From positions 334,787-366,770 of the forward strand of contig FN649748.1 in NCBI GenBank assembly GCA_000310025.1: a DNA stretch of 31,984 nucleotides, given 5' to 3'. Below are positions 1 to 10,384 of this stretch, in pieces. The DNA comes from Ectocarpus siliculosus. Its lineage: Eukaryota; Sar; Phaeophyceae; Ectocarpales; Ectocarpaceae. Positions within the stretch are counted from its first letter, which is position 1, and each line of letters opens with the position of its first letter. The notes beneath the pieces are model-generated. The model saw nothing but the letters and a program-made list of their open reading frames with translations. It did no database searches and had not been told where the DNA came from. Made by a program: the position numbers and the translations under genes.

Positions 1-1046
1 CCCCCCCACCCCCCCACCCCCATCGTTGTTGTCGTCCTGACCATCCATGTCGTCGGGCACATCTTCATCGTTCCCCCCCCCATCCATCACGTGGTACGGC
101 CTCACTACACGCTCCGGAGCGATGCGCTCGTCCACCGATTTGTCAATGGTGGTGCCCAGATCGCTCATGTGGACGTCACCCTCGCGTGGGCATATGATAC
201 GTCGTTCGTTTCCCACAGAAATTTGGTTGGGTCTCTAACAAGCAAAGTCTTCTTGCCCAAGCCACCCCTCCAGGTATAACCCAAAGGCTTGGATTGAAGT
301 TCATCGGTTGAGCCCGGATGAGGGAGCCGCAGTGGTGGCGTGTCGCACTCTCTGCGAAAAACTCTTGAACTCGTCTGTTGTCTGCGGGTTGGGTGCGGGT
401 TGTCCGTAGAAACGATGGACTTCTCATTTTTCCTTGGTGCAGCACCCTCTCCCCCGTGGAGAGGCTGCGTATAAAGCTTTAAGCTTTCCTTTGCCGACGC
501 GATGCGCGTTTTGCGTTTTCCATCCATGCGTTGCCCTGGAAGAAAACGTCCACGGTGGGGTTGTGCACCGCTCTCTCCACCGCCGAAATCCTGCCTCTGT
601 CGGGGAAAACGACTGCGGGCCTCATCAACGTGTCCACAACTCCAATACAGGCGCTGGCGGTGGGCTACTGACGCTTCTCAAGACCAAGCACCGACTGTCA
701 ATCTGCACTCCCGCGGCTCCCGTCTCGTCCCATCCCGGTTACGAGCGTCCACCTCTCAGATTGTCTGCCACGTGGTAGTGCATCTTTCACCGCGAGCATG
801 CCGGTGGGCTGCAAGCTAGCAAACCAAGCGCTCCACATGCGACCAGAACTGCGCGTTGACGGGCTTGCCGCCCATCACGAGCTTCTTGGTGGACTCTTTG
901 TGGCCATTTTTCTGACGTAGTTGGCATCAAGAAGAAGCTTCGACAACCTCTCGAGGTCGCCGATCGACGCATTTGAGAGCGTCATATATCCTCCTGTACA
1001 TGAGCCACAGATTCATGGGCGCCTGAGGGTATCGAGTAGGGGCCAT
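1..1046 (-). pseudogene. Decayed transposase-like gene, running off the left edge
   Basis: Three stretches on the minus strand read like protein but lie in different frames, separated by stops and frameshifts. The first, 1046-816, starts MAPTRYPQAPMNLW and later contains GDLERLSKLLLDANYV, then after a frame change KLVMGGKPVNAQFWSHVERL. The second, 652-479, contains GVVDTLMRPAVVF, then GRISAVERAVHNPTVDVFFQ and GNAWMENAKR, and ends in TAA. The third, about 225-1, contains DVHMSDLGTTIDKSVDERI, then RPYHVM, then an Asp/Gly/Asn-rich acidic tail that runs off the window. Third codon positions are mostly G or C. The middle piece resembles the part of DDE-type (pogo/Tigger-like) transposases where ISA-E and FQ-AW motifs occur. 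This is a family impression from memory. The pieces could instead be exons of one live gene, but I found no splice sites that join them cleanly. Confidence 0.45.
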
Positions 1047-2239
1047 GGACAAAATCTCAAATATGCACCTTACCCCACATGCGACAATCTGGGGGGCACG
1101 CCAGTTTTATGCCCGCAAAGGCCGTTTCGTATTCCCACGTCCAACCCCAGACCCCCCTGTTTCTTATCACTGGGAGGTTGATAATGTGCGATTCCTTGTC
1201 TCCAATTCTTCTCATTCTCCATCCCTTGAGCTCAATTTCCGTCATTTTCATATTTTTTTATATCCTACCTGCTTACTGTCTATCACGTAGATGAGAGATG
1301 TCTTTTAGTGAGTAGAATGCCAACTGAACGAAACGAAGAGCAAGCTCATTTGTACTGCAGGTGGTTTTCTGTCGGTTGTTCACTAGACGTCACAAACCGT
1401 GTCGGGGAGGTGCCTCACTGCACTACAGGCGGGGTTGGCCATCACGTCATCATTAAAGCGGGAGTGACAGCCCCTGGGGGTTCATCTGCTAAAACTACGG
1501 TGACAGTAGTAACCGCGGCCGGAGAACTCCCAGAGCTACGAATGGTATCTCCGCCCTCGAGATCGAGAGGTGTCGTCGGTCTCCGGTCCGGAGAACCCTC
1601 GTCGCTTGTGCACCGGCGCTGTCTTCGGGCAAGCATGAACCTGTTCGTGTGTTGGGGATGAGGAGAGGGGAATTATCGGTTCTCCGCCAACCGGCAATCA
1701 ATGAAACGCATTAATGGTGAATGTTTTCAGGTAAGAAACCACTGGATGGGATATTACTCCAGTACTAAACAAATTGTCCAGCTTGTAAAGAATAAGTCAC
1801 AGCTACGTGTAGACGGGCTTCTGCCCACTCTCCAATTCCTGTGCACGAATCCCCTCTTCTTCTTGTCATCATCGTTACCGTTTGTTGCCGCATGTCGAGC
1901 TTCTCTTCCTATCGTACTGACCTTCACCCCCAACCGTAGAGCGAAACATCATTGTTGCCCTAAGTGGGCCCGACAGATGAAACTTCTGTTTGCGAATCTT
2001 TAACTATCCAAACCCTCCTTCACTATCCAGTATCCAAAATTCTTGCTACGCTGACTGTCCGTGGTTCTGAACAGGTAATAAAGTTACCTTTCACATGCGG
2101 CCTTGATTTCAATCAGAGCGGCGCCCAAGGCTACCAGCATCAACGCAGGCCAGCATAGAGTGGCGCAGACAACGAACCCAGCCTGTCGTGGAATGTTGGT
2201 GTTAGGTGGTCGGGTGGGCGGTGTGCACGGAGGAGGTGT

Positions 2240-2300
2240 TTGAGTTTCTTCAAGTAGCATCGACCGCGCTAACCGTCCGACCAATGACCAAAGACGCGAG
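2240..2300 (-). repeat. tRNA-Ile-like dispersed repeat, copy 1
   Basis: The plus strand reads TGAGTTTCTT, then the core AGCATCGACCGCGCTAACCG, then CCAATGACCAAAGACGCG. On the minus strand the core reads like the D-arm and anticodon arm of tRNA-Ile (GGTTAGCGCGGTCGATGCTA). The same core occurs at 3241-3300 and, in the opposite orientation, at 29983-30042. No T-arm or B-box follows, so this is not a tRNA gene. Confidence 0.6.
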
Positions 2301-3240
2301 TCTTACAGCGGGAAACAAAACGCGAACGTGAACGTGCTTCCTAGGGATCCGGCTCCCCCGGCAGGGGGTGACGCGGAGGAGGTTAGACGACAGGGTCCAG
2401 GCCCCGGATTCGAGCTAAACGTAGCGTGCTTGACGTATTATCTGCTCCTGGTGTTAAGATCATTCCCCCGCAGTGGGCTACTCTGCATTCTAAGGCTGCA
2501 GCCCGTTTGTTTGTACCTGCGATTCTCTTGGACCTCTCGTACTGCTTGCTCTTAAAGCGTATTTTCTTGCGTTTTTGTCGCTGTCGATGGATGAATGGGA
2601 GTTATGATGGATCGAAGCCCTTGATATATATTTTTTGCACAGCTTCGTCTACCTTCGTATCTTGTTTCTACTCCTTCAAAGAATCGGCTCGAACGTTGTT
2701 CTTGACGAGCGCTTTGAGTCGAAGAAAGTCTGCCTGTTCGTGAAAGTCTCCTACTGTGCGCTCCCCAAGTGTGCGTTCTGGGCTACATGATGCGATGCAG
2801 CTCCGACAAAAGAGCTGTATTAATAATGCCGAAGCGACCGTACGTCGAGAGAGCAACCGTTAGGGTGGAGCTGGATGGGCCAGAAGTACGTGCATAGCGG
2901 GTTGCTTTTGCGATTACTCTGTCCACGTCAGTGGTATCGTGTTTGGAAGCGATTGATGAAATGCATGTATCTGCCGCAGGATGGACGATGGTACCACCGA
3001 CAAGAATCGTCTCGGAAGAGAAGATGTTTTCATCTTGTTCACCTACATCAAGCTTAGGAGGTATGACCAGATCATCTTGTACAGGTCATTCCTTCCACCG
3101 GTGCCTCGAAAAATTTGGGTTTAACTCTTCGACCCCACCCTTCATGTGACGTTGGCGTATGGGTTGTGGAGGAACTTCACACTCCAGTCTTGGTGCAGGC
3201 GAGGCCACGTGGATACCCGCGTGCTTCTTTAACCTGGGTG

Positions 3241-3300
3241 TGAGTTTCGTTAGTAGGCATCGACCGCGCTAACCGCGGCTGTCAAATCAAAAGACGCCAA
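3241..3300 (-). repeat. tRNA-Ile-like dispersed repeat, copy 2
   Basis: This copy shares TGAGTTTCGT, the 18-base core GCATCGACCGCGCTAACC, and a downstream AAAAGACG with copies 1 and 4. The part between the core and AAAAGACG has diverged. It lies about 1 kb from copy 1 in the same orientation. Confidence 0.6.
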
Positions 3301-3458
3301 GATGAGCGTGTGTGCGAAGGATGTGTGAATGCAGGGCATGGTCCCGACAGACGTTGAGGAGATGTGACCCTCTTTCAAGGTCATCTCCGCTTACCCCCCC
3401 TGCTCTATGAGTCCTATTTTTCAGAGTGATGCTCGCATGCGTGTATATGGTGTCCCTT

Positions 3459-3497
3459 TATTTAGCATCAACCGCGTTCATAACCTGCTGACAAACG
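3459..3497 (-). repeat. Degenerate tRNA-Ile-like repeat, copy 3
   Basis: TTAGCATCAACCGCGTTCATAACC matches the repeat core in segments, with a substitution and a short insertion, followed by CTGACAAA where copy 4 has CTGACCAA. It is clearly weaker than the other copies and may be an older relic. Confidence 0.35.
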
Positions 3498-4290
3498 ATA
3501 ACCCCGTCATCGTATGCATACTGCGGGACAAAATACTCGAACACGACTTCTACGTCGCAGGCTGCCGCGATATGGGAGTCGTACTGCTAAATTGTGTGTG
3601 TGTCTGTGGGTGAGTGGACGAGTGGAATGATGCATCACCGGTGGAGTGAAGGGTATCCCGTCAGATGTACCCTCTAGCCCATCTGCCGGACGGTGCGGGG
3701 GCTGAATTTCTTCCTTCCTGTAGCTGCTCAAGGAACAGTTGTGGGTTTTCCACGTGGACGGTACTTCTAATGGAGGGTCTTCCACGACGTGGAAGGTGAC
3801 GTGGTGTTTGGTCGACGTCCGCGCACGAAATGACCTCGCTTTGCATTTCGAAATCTTCATTCCAAGGACCGTGAAAGATTTGTTCCTCGACTGACCTGAT
3901 TCAAGTGGCGGGAGTTTGCGTCCCCGCTGGCGTTGATGTTCGCGTTAACGGTGTCGTTCGTTTCACGTGCTTCGTCTTCTTCTCTGTTCCAAGGGTAATT
4001 GGGTTGGTCGATGTAAAACGATGGAGCATGCACGAGCAAATCGTTGACACCTTTTCGCGGGATGATGAAGAGTATTCGATGTCTGAGGAATCCTGGAGTC
4101 ACATACGGGGGTGAGTATTTGCGCGCGTCGGCCTTGCCCGTTGTTCGTGCTGGAGAGCTTTGCACCAGGTGATGATGTTGCTCGTTGGCCATAGCGAACG
4201 GTGCAATCAACAGACGGGCGAGGCTACCACTGGAGGGTGGCCCACCCACGTATGGGTAGTGGTAGTGGCTCGTGCATTCGGTTCTCGTAC

Positions 4291-4448
4291 CTTAAGCTAG
4301 AGCAGTGGTAGAAGAAAAACGGGAGTCCGGCGTACGCCATCACCGCCAGGACCGTACCCGTTACGATTCCATAGCACACCTGCCCGACGAGCAAGTTGGA
4401 GCGGCCACGGTCTAGAGGTTCGGCTGATATCTCCGACGTTGAAACACA
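4291..4448 (-). CDS. Orphan exon of an integral membrane protein
   Basis: On the minus strand a likely acceptor (ATTGAAAG) is followed by 52 open codons and a good donor (AAG/GTACGA, phase 2). The codons are biased to G or C at the third position. The first part contains STSEISAEPLDRGRSNL. It leads into a hydrophobic segment of about 28 residues (from LLVGQVCYGIVTG through VLAVMAYAGLPFFFYHC) that should form one or two membrane helices. I do not recognise the family. I could not find partner exons: a candidate upstream donor near 4730 is in the wrong phase, and no clear downstream exon is seen. It may be one exon of a gene with very long introns, or what remains of a decayed gene. Confidence 0.45.
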
Positions 4449-5950
4449 CTTTCAATATGGAAGAAGGATGGCACCGGGCGCTCCGTCCCACGATCCACTT
4501 TCAGCCCGTGCGGTGCGTTCTCTTATCCAAGCTATTCGCCCGAACAGGTCACGTTAGCGCACGCGGCTCGTCGCCTCCCTCCAGTATGTACGTCCGGTGT
4601 CGGTCCTCGACATACGTTCATGCTCAACGCTGCAATAATAGTAGTTTGGGTGACGTTTCACTTGTGTTGTCTTCCTGAACTCACAAAAATCGTGACAAAT
4701 ATATTTATCTCCGCTTCGTCTTCAGTCTCACCGACGACGCGTGAAGATGTCTTGTTGTTCATGGCAGCACCTGGCGGCAAGGCGAAGCGTGGGCTGCGTT
4801 TACGCCGCTTCATCCGGCGGAAGTGGTTGGTTGCACGGGGGCTAGGAAACTCTCCAGTAAGGAAGGAGGAGAATCTTTATCATCGTGGCAAGACAAGCTA
4901 TAAACAAGCATGCAGGTGTGTACGTGCCTTCGGCCACAATGCCTCGCGGAAAAACTATGGTGGCTATCGGAAGTTCCCCCCCCCCCCACCAGCCACGCTC
5001 GTTTTTTGCATTCTAGATGCTGTTGTCTCTTGTTATGTTGACATGCCGCGAAACGTGGAGGCGGAGCGTTCGCCGCCAAATGATTCGGCATGCGCCGATT
5101 GGCAAGCGTGTGTGTCTTGGGATCTGTCTGTGTGGTGTGTGTGTTCTATCCCGTTTGGGATGCGGACTAGAGGTCGCCCCTGATCTCGTCCGGTTCTTCC
5201 ATTTGCATGTACGTGTAGGCTATTGTTGCTGACTAGATAGCGCAGTGTTAGGCTTCGTTTTGGTATTTCGACCCCTTTTTCCCGTCATTCTGACGATCGG
5301 TTTGTTTCCGTCTGGTACATCGTCTTGTCCTTCGAGTCCTTCTGCGTTTCATCTTCGTTCGCCGTTCGCGTGGTTGAGCTTTCTTCGGCTCCCTGCTACG
5401 GTTTGATTTCGTCGGCCCTTATTTTGGGTCACAACCCCTGGTTTTTGTTGTCGAAATGATTGTTTTTTTTCCTTTTTGGGTACGTCGTAGTAGTATTGCG
5501 TCATTAGGATTTCTCTGTGGTTAGCTTATCCGGGCTAGCCGTGAGTGCTCGTGTCGCTTCTAGTCGTTTGGACGACACCGACTGCTTAGTGTTTCTTGTC
5601 GTTTTGTCGATACGGTTGGTTATCGCCGTTCCGGCGGTGTTTTCCAGCGTTTTATTCCTTTCTTTGGGTTCCGACCTGTTATGGTATTTGTAGCGTTGAC
5701 GTTTTCTTTTGTTGTGTCTATTGTCCCCCTGTTTTCATTCCTAGTCCCCGTGTTTTCCTTTCTCTACGATATCGTTTTTTTGGTTAGGTCAAACGATGGT
5801 CTTGCGACCCATCGTGTGAGAGGTGTGGGAGGGTGAACTTTGGTATTTTGGAGCTCCACATCCTCGATCCTTTCATTTTTGGATTCGACAATTTACTTGT
5901 CAAGTTCCTAGGTTTCAAGTATCTGCGTATGAGAACCTCCAGGGTGGGCT
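4449..5950. other. Non-coding stretch, T-rich in its second half
   Basis: The longest open frame here (4620-5183, plus) has no codon bias, no recognisable domain and crosses an 11-base C run at about 4978-4988, so I do not call it. From about 5250 to 5950 the plus strand is rich in T with GT-rich words and frequent stops in all frames. The T-rich region abuts the LTR-like element at 5953 and could be internal sequence of the same element. Confidence 0.4.
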
Positions 5951-5952
5951 AG

Positions 5953-6220
5953 TGTTGTGGGATTTGAATTGTAGTGTCAACGGTATTGCGAAGTAATTCC
6001 CAGAGGAGAGTGCGGGAGATGAAACTCCCGATGAAAGGATAAAACAGGGGACAGGACCTTTATGGCTCCTTTTAGAGGGAACATGTCCTCCCCCTCTGTG
6101 CTCAGTCTACCTTTGAGAGCCAAGCAACAGCAAGCACTGGTGTTCCAAGAGGTTAATAACCAAGTGAGCCTTCACCAAGGAAGGGTCTTCAGGGATCGCT
6201 ACGCGTGCAATCCCACAACA
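5953..6220. mobile_element. 268-base element with LTR-like ends (solo LTR or MITE)
   Basis: The element starts TGTTGTGGGATT and ends AATCCCACAACA, a perfect 12-base inverted pair of the TG...CA type seen at LTR ends. The match extends by two more bases on each side (AGTGTTG... at 5951 and ...CAACACT to 6222). Its size suits a small solo LTR or TRIM, and it contains GGATAAAACAGG (near 6038), which could serve as a promoter box. No second copy, primer-binding site or reverse transcriptase is in the window. I do not see a clear target-site duplication, so a non-autonomous terminal-inverted-repeat element is an alternative. Confidence 0.5.
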
Positions 6221-6222
6221 CT

Positions 6223-9076
6223 CTCGCTCTAGCTCTCTTACAACAAATACTGAGCTTGTGGGGAAAAGAAGATAGAAAGATCCGCCCGACGGAGTTCCTA
6301 CGAGGGGTCTGTGTGTCCAACGCGTTGACCACAGCTTTTGATGGCAAACGGACGCGTGATGTCTCTTCCAGTACCTCCTTCACGTACTACACTTGTGGGT
6401 ACTTATGTTTAAATTTGGCGCTTGATTGGCACAGGGGTGCAAAAAACGAATATCGAAACAATATAATTGACTTTCCGCACGGGGGTCCTTGAGAACAACG
6501 CACGGGGTACAGTAACAGCGTCTGTCACCACCACTAAAGAACCGCTTATCTTGCGTGAGACTTGACGCTTATTGGTTGCCTCAAACCGAGCCCATGATCC
6601 TTCTTCTAAGTTCTTATTGATCGACCTAGGATCAACGGGTTCTCATTCATATTTCTACGCCGATTGCCCCATGAAGAGGGCACAACAGAGTTTTTTCTAG
6701 GTGGATTTCAACGTGGCACTAAGAGTACATTGCGTGGTTACTACCCCCTCCGTCTGTTCAAATGCGGCTCCGAATGCAAAGACCAGGTTGAAGTAGTTGC
6801 CGAACGCCGGTTGTACGACTAGGAGAGAGAAATATGCATGTCTGAGCCGGGAAAGATACAAGGAAGGCACAGGGAGATGTTTGAGGCACGGAACAGCCAG
6901 GAGAAGACGACGGTAGGTAGCTGTATTGGGGCATATGAAGTCGGTTGAAAAGGCGGGAAGTGATATCGGTAGGATAGGTAAGAAAGGGGAAACGTTTTTG
7001 AGCCACGTTTGACAAAGTAGGAAGAACGATGGGTCATAGTTGATCGGTCCTGCTGGAACGATGCTCCGTCCTCTCGACGCGTGGTCAACGGTCTAACCGC
7101 TACGGCATGCAAAACATGAGCATGCCCCCCCCTCCCCCCCTCCGCGCGTACAGGCATTGCTTCACGAGGTGCCCCCCCGTCTCCTTTCTCGAATCTGAAA
7201 CTAACCGCTGCACCCCCCACCATCCTGAGTGCTAAGGGGTTGGGGGCTCCGTTATTATCTGCAAGCGCGTTGGTACACCACAAAAGCGGGTGCTTGTTCT
7301 TAATACCACGTCGGAACTGAGCACCTTTTCTAATGGCCCAAGTTCTTAGGTTTTGGATTTTATGAGGCTCAAGAGCTGGACTAAGTTCTTCAGTGTGGCG
7401 CGTCCTGTACTACTGGAAGTAGCGCTGCTTCCGGGAAAAAAACACTTCGGGCCGGAGAATGTTTGTGCCGCGAAGGTTTCCGCGAAACTCTCGAACGCAA
7501 GGTAAACAGCAACGATTTCATTTGAACGATTTTGTAGTACACCGGTAGACCCATCGTGACGTGTACTGTAGTACCCAACCAAACTAAATATGCATAGTAA
7601 GAGATTCACGTGCGTGCAGCTTGTCCTCACCACGCCGCGCCACATACCGGTTTGTTCACCCGTCTCAAGCGGATTTTATTTCCGACTCATTCAGTATTTC
7701 ACCGCTCGCTGCTGTTGGGACTGCACGGCTGTAAAATGTTGACAATTGTGTTGCGATTACGAGGTAGTGCGTCTACGTGGTACCGGTGCAAAAACATCGC
7801 ACGCGTCCATCCGTCATATTGCACGGGGTGCACCTCCTTGAAAGCAAAGATGCAAGCAAGTGATAATTTTTCAATTTTCGCCAGAGGTGTCTTGAGTAGG
7901 GACGGTGGCCCTGATGATGATTGGGATCATCGGAGGTAGGTGCGAAACAACGATGATGAAGGCAATCAATAATTGGAGTGGACAATCCGACCGGGGTGTC
8001 ATATCAAGCCCCCTCTGCGGGGCGGCACAACTATAACTAAAGCTGTATAACTGTAAGGCGTGTTCGCTACATGCTGCAGCTAGAAAGTAAAGGTGCATGA
8101 GGCTCAAATTTGCTCCATCCACGGGAAGAGATATACTGGGAAAAAAGCACACCTCACGCAGCGGTTGATCCTACACTATGTACTGTAAATACCAACACAC
8201 CCGACACCGTAGCCTATGCTCGACGGTGGTGACGGAGAGAAACTGAGCCTTTGGACATGATTAATTCTGATGAGCGGGCCGGTGAGCAGGTAGGTGCGCT
8301 TACGTATGTAGCAAAACCCTTTTACGCCGCTTCTTTCTACCAAGGGACAGCAAGCGCTATAATAATAGTCTAAAGCAGTCTAATCGCCAAATGTTGCTTT
8401 GGATTTCTACAATGCGGCATGTGATCAGTGGGATCGCGGGAGTACATGCTACATAGCCTATCGCGGTGTATATATATCTACCCAGTCGCGAGCTCGATGG
8501 GTTACAGTAGTTAATAGCTGAGAAGATACTTCTAAATGGCAGTCGAGAACACGAAATTTTAGCGATTTATTTAGTCGAGTCTAGACTTACTTGTAGCGGT
8601 TCGGACAAAATATATATGTATATATATACTATCCAAACCCGGACGGTTGGATCATCGTGCAATGTACATGCAGGAGATTTCATGCCGTCAGATATGTGAG
8701 CCCGTGGGGAGGAGGTAAAACACACCTCAAGTTCTGAACAGACAGACAGATAGACCAGCGCCAACAATGCCTCAAATAACCGGGGGGCGTACGAGAGACC
8801 AGAATGTATGTTCGGCACCAAATCAAGACCAAATAAAAAATAAATTCGATGCATGCATGCAGTACTTCAGCAACAATGCATAGGCACACACCCACCTGTT
8901 TGCATGTGTCCGAGTGCAGGCGACCGAGGGAACAAGGGTGATGAGCTCACCCAAACAGATGAGGAAACGCTCGGGAGACAAGCAGCAGGCAAGAAGACCT
9001 GTTGCAAATAATGCGCGCTCGGTCATTTGAACGGTTTGTTGTTTGGTCGGTTGACTTGAGCAGACATCATCTAACT
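6223..9076. other. Non-coding stretch with AT-rich microsatellites
   Basis: No supported gene. Frames at 6819-7283 and 7346-7645 (minus) are open but show no domain, splice structure or codon bias. At about 7068-7102 the minus strand reads CCGTAGCGGTTAGACCG, which resembles a tRNA D-arm, without a matching B-box. TA-rich microsatellites occur at about 8468-8478 and 8609-8629. Confidence 0.4.
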
Positions 9077-9399
9077 TATTTTTTATTTTATTTTTTTTGT
9101 CTTCACTTCAAATCAGCGCTCACAGCACTAATACTAGTGCCGTTTACTCCATCCAACCTGTGGTCACACAGCAGAAGAGCCCCTCTCTACCCTCCCCCCT
9201 CCTGCGGTACTTTGCCTTCGATTTTTAATGCGAGATGAGCTCAGCACTCACTCTCTTCCTTCTGTGTACACACTACACGAGCTAGTTAGTGCTATCCACA
9301 CTTTACAAGAAAAGCTCGCTTACTACGCCGGGATTCGAACCCCTGACCTGACCTCTATAAGAAGGTGTCGAGGGTACCAACTAGACCACCGGGGCGACT
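9077..9399 (-). mobile_element. tRNA-derived SINE, apparently full length
   Basis: Read on the minus strand, the element begins near 9399 with a tRNA-like head. It has an A-box TGGTCTAGTTGG (9388-9377) and a perfect B-box GGTTCGAATCC (9341-9331), 35 bases apart as in pol III type 2 promoters. The acceptor and T-stem bases do not pair properly, so it is not a working tRNA. An unrelated body of about 230 bases follows, and the element ends in an A-rich tail (9099-9077). The last 130 bases of the body and tail match 28210-28330 on the plus strand, including a 23-base identical run ending in the tail. Head, body, A-rich tail and dispersed copies are the defining plan of a SINE. No target-site duplication is obvious. 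Confidence 0.75.
9322..9398 (-). other. tRNA-like pol III promoter head of the SINE
   Basis: A-box and B-box are intact. The centre can be read as a damaged anticodon arm (GACACCTTCTTATAGAGGTC). A TTTT run on the minus strand lies about 10 bases beyond the head (plus-strand AAAA at 9309-9312), which could act as an internal pol III terminator. I do not call a tRNA because the acceptor stem cannot form. Confidence 0.6.
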
Positions 9400-10384
9400 A
9401 TACATACATGCATACAATCCAATGCGCAGAATTAATTAATTGAGTACTTCGTCTGCTCTCTGTTGTGTGGATTACCCACAACAACAGTATTATATATATA
9501 TTATGCACACCAAGCGATGGTTGATCACATCATCAATGCATGGTTGATTTCTAGAAAAATACACCAAAGAAAGACTACCCGCTCGAGATGACACAACACA
9601 CAATTTACTACATATTTACATGGCAATTTACAATTATTTTCCCGCTGATTTCCCCCCGGGTTCGAAGGGTCCAGTGAGGATTGGAGGGACACACGATACA
9701 AACAACACGGATTTTTTTACGAGACATACAGAGAGGATGCCTCTCTCTCTGTTCCAAAAAATTGTCACTATACATATTGCGGACAGATGCTGGTCCTATG
9801 TAAACTGCAGGCAACCACATGACACGGATTGATTGTAGAATCAGCCTCTGCGAGGCGAGCTCCTTATTTACGCGTGAGAGTTTCTCGGACTTACGGCACG
9901 GCGAAAACAATGCACGAATCCCCTTCTTGAGCCGCAGGGAGCAGGGAACATGCACCGAATCTCCGTTGGTCGGGAGTTTTACAAGAACTGCGGACAATTT
10001 TTTTCTTTAGTGTCTACAGTCTACAGTCTACAGAGTACCGTTCGTCTCGTCGTCTCGTTCACAGCTCACAGCAGACGATTGACGGTTTCATTTTGTTTTA
10101 TATTCCGACCCCCGACTCCCCTCCCTCTGTTGGTTCTCTCTATGTATCTGCCCTCTTCGACGCCGTCTTTGGGCTGAATGCGGTACGATTTATCATCATG
10201 CAGAAATCACTGAAGGGATAATAACGTAGCTCGTTCGCAGCGGTAGTTGGACCGCTTTTGCGCGGGCTTGGAAGAGGTGTGTGTGTAGCGTCGTTGCAAG
10301 TCGAAAAACAAGAGATTTTCTGGTATCGCATATGCCCTCTCAGTGGTACTACTGCTGTTTCTTTTCTCTCGAGACAATTGAGAT
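9400..10384. other. Spacer and presumed promoter region of the ODAD3 gene
   Basis: No gene seen. It holds an imperfect hairpin (9461-9486, TGTTGTGTGG against CCCACAACAACA), a TA-rich run (9489-9502) and three tandem copies of TCTACAG at 10013-10033. The promoter and 5' untranslated region of the downstream gene should lie in the last few hundred bases, but no box can be assigned with confidence. Confidence 0.4.
10013..10033 (+). repeat. Three tandem copies of TCTACAG
   Basis: Three exact 7-base units lie about 350 bases upstream of the ODAD3 start codon. Isolated AGTCTACAG words occur again near 24797 and 24824. Confidence 0.7.

Larger units (their letters stand above)
1047..4290. other. Mostly non-coding stretch with short tRNA-like repeats
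   Basis: No convincing gene is visible. Open frames are short and lack a steady codon bias. Two short frames were considered and left out as too weak: 2931-3149 (plus), and 3905-4114 (plus), which ends at a possible GTGAGT donor. The stretch holds three related tRNA-Ile-like repeats, listed separately. The rest is probably decayed repeat and intergenic DNA. Confidence 0.5.

Noticed and set aside
3905-4114. Possible exon ending RDDEEYSMSEESWSHIRG before a GTGAGT donor
   Set aside because: Third-position GC is only about half and no matching downstream exon was found.
4620-5183. 187-residue plus-strand open frame
   Set aside because: It has no codon bias, no domain and no splice context, and it crosses a C run. 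It is compatible with chance.
7346-7645. 99-residue minus-strand open frame
   Set aside because: It is low in third-position GC compared with real exons here, with no domain and no splice partners.
9322-9398. A functional tRNA gene
   Set aside because: The A- and B-boxes are perfect but the acceptor stem and part of the T-stem cannot pair, and a repeat body follows.
9461-9486. Imperfect hairpin TGTTGTGTGG / CCCACAACAACA
   Set aside because: It resembles the ends of the element at 5953-6220, but the arms are imperfect and nothing lies between them, so no element can be supported.
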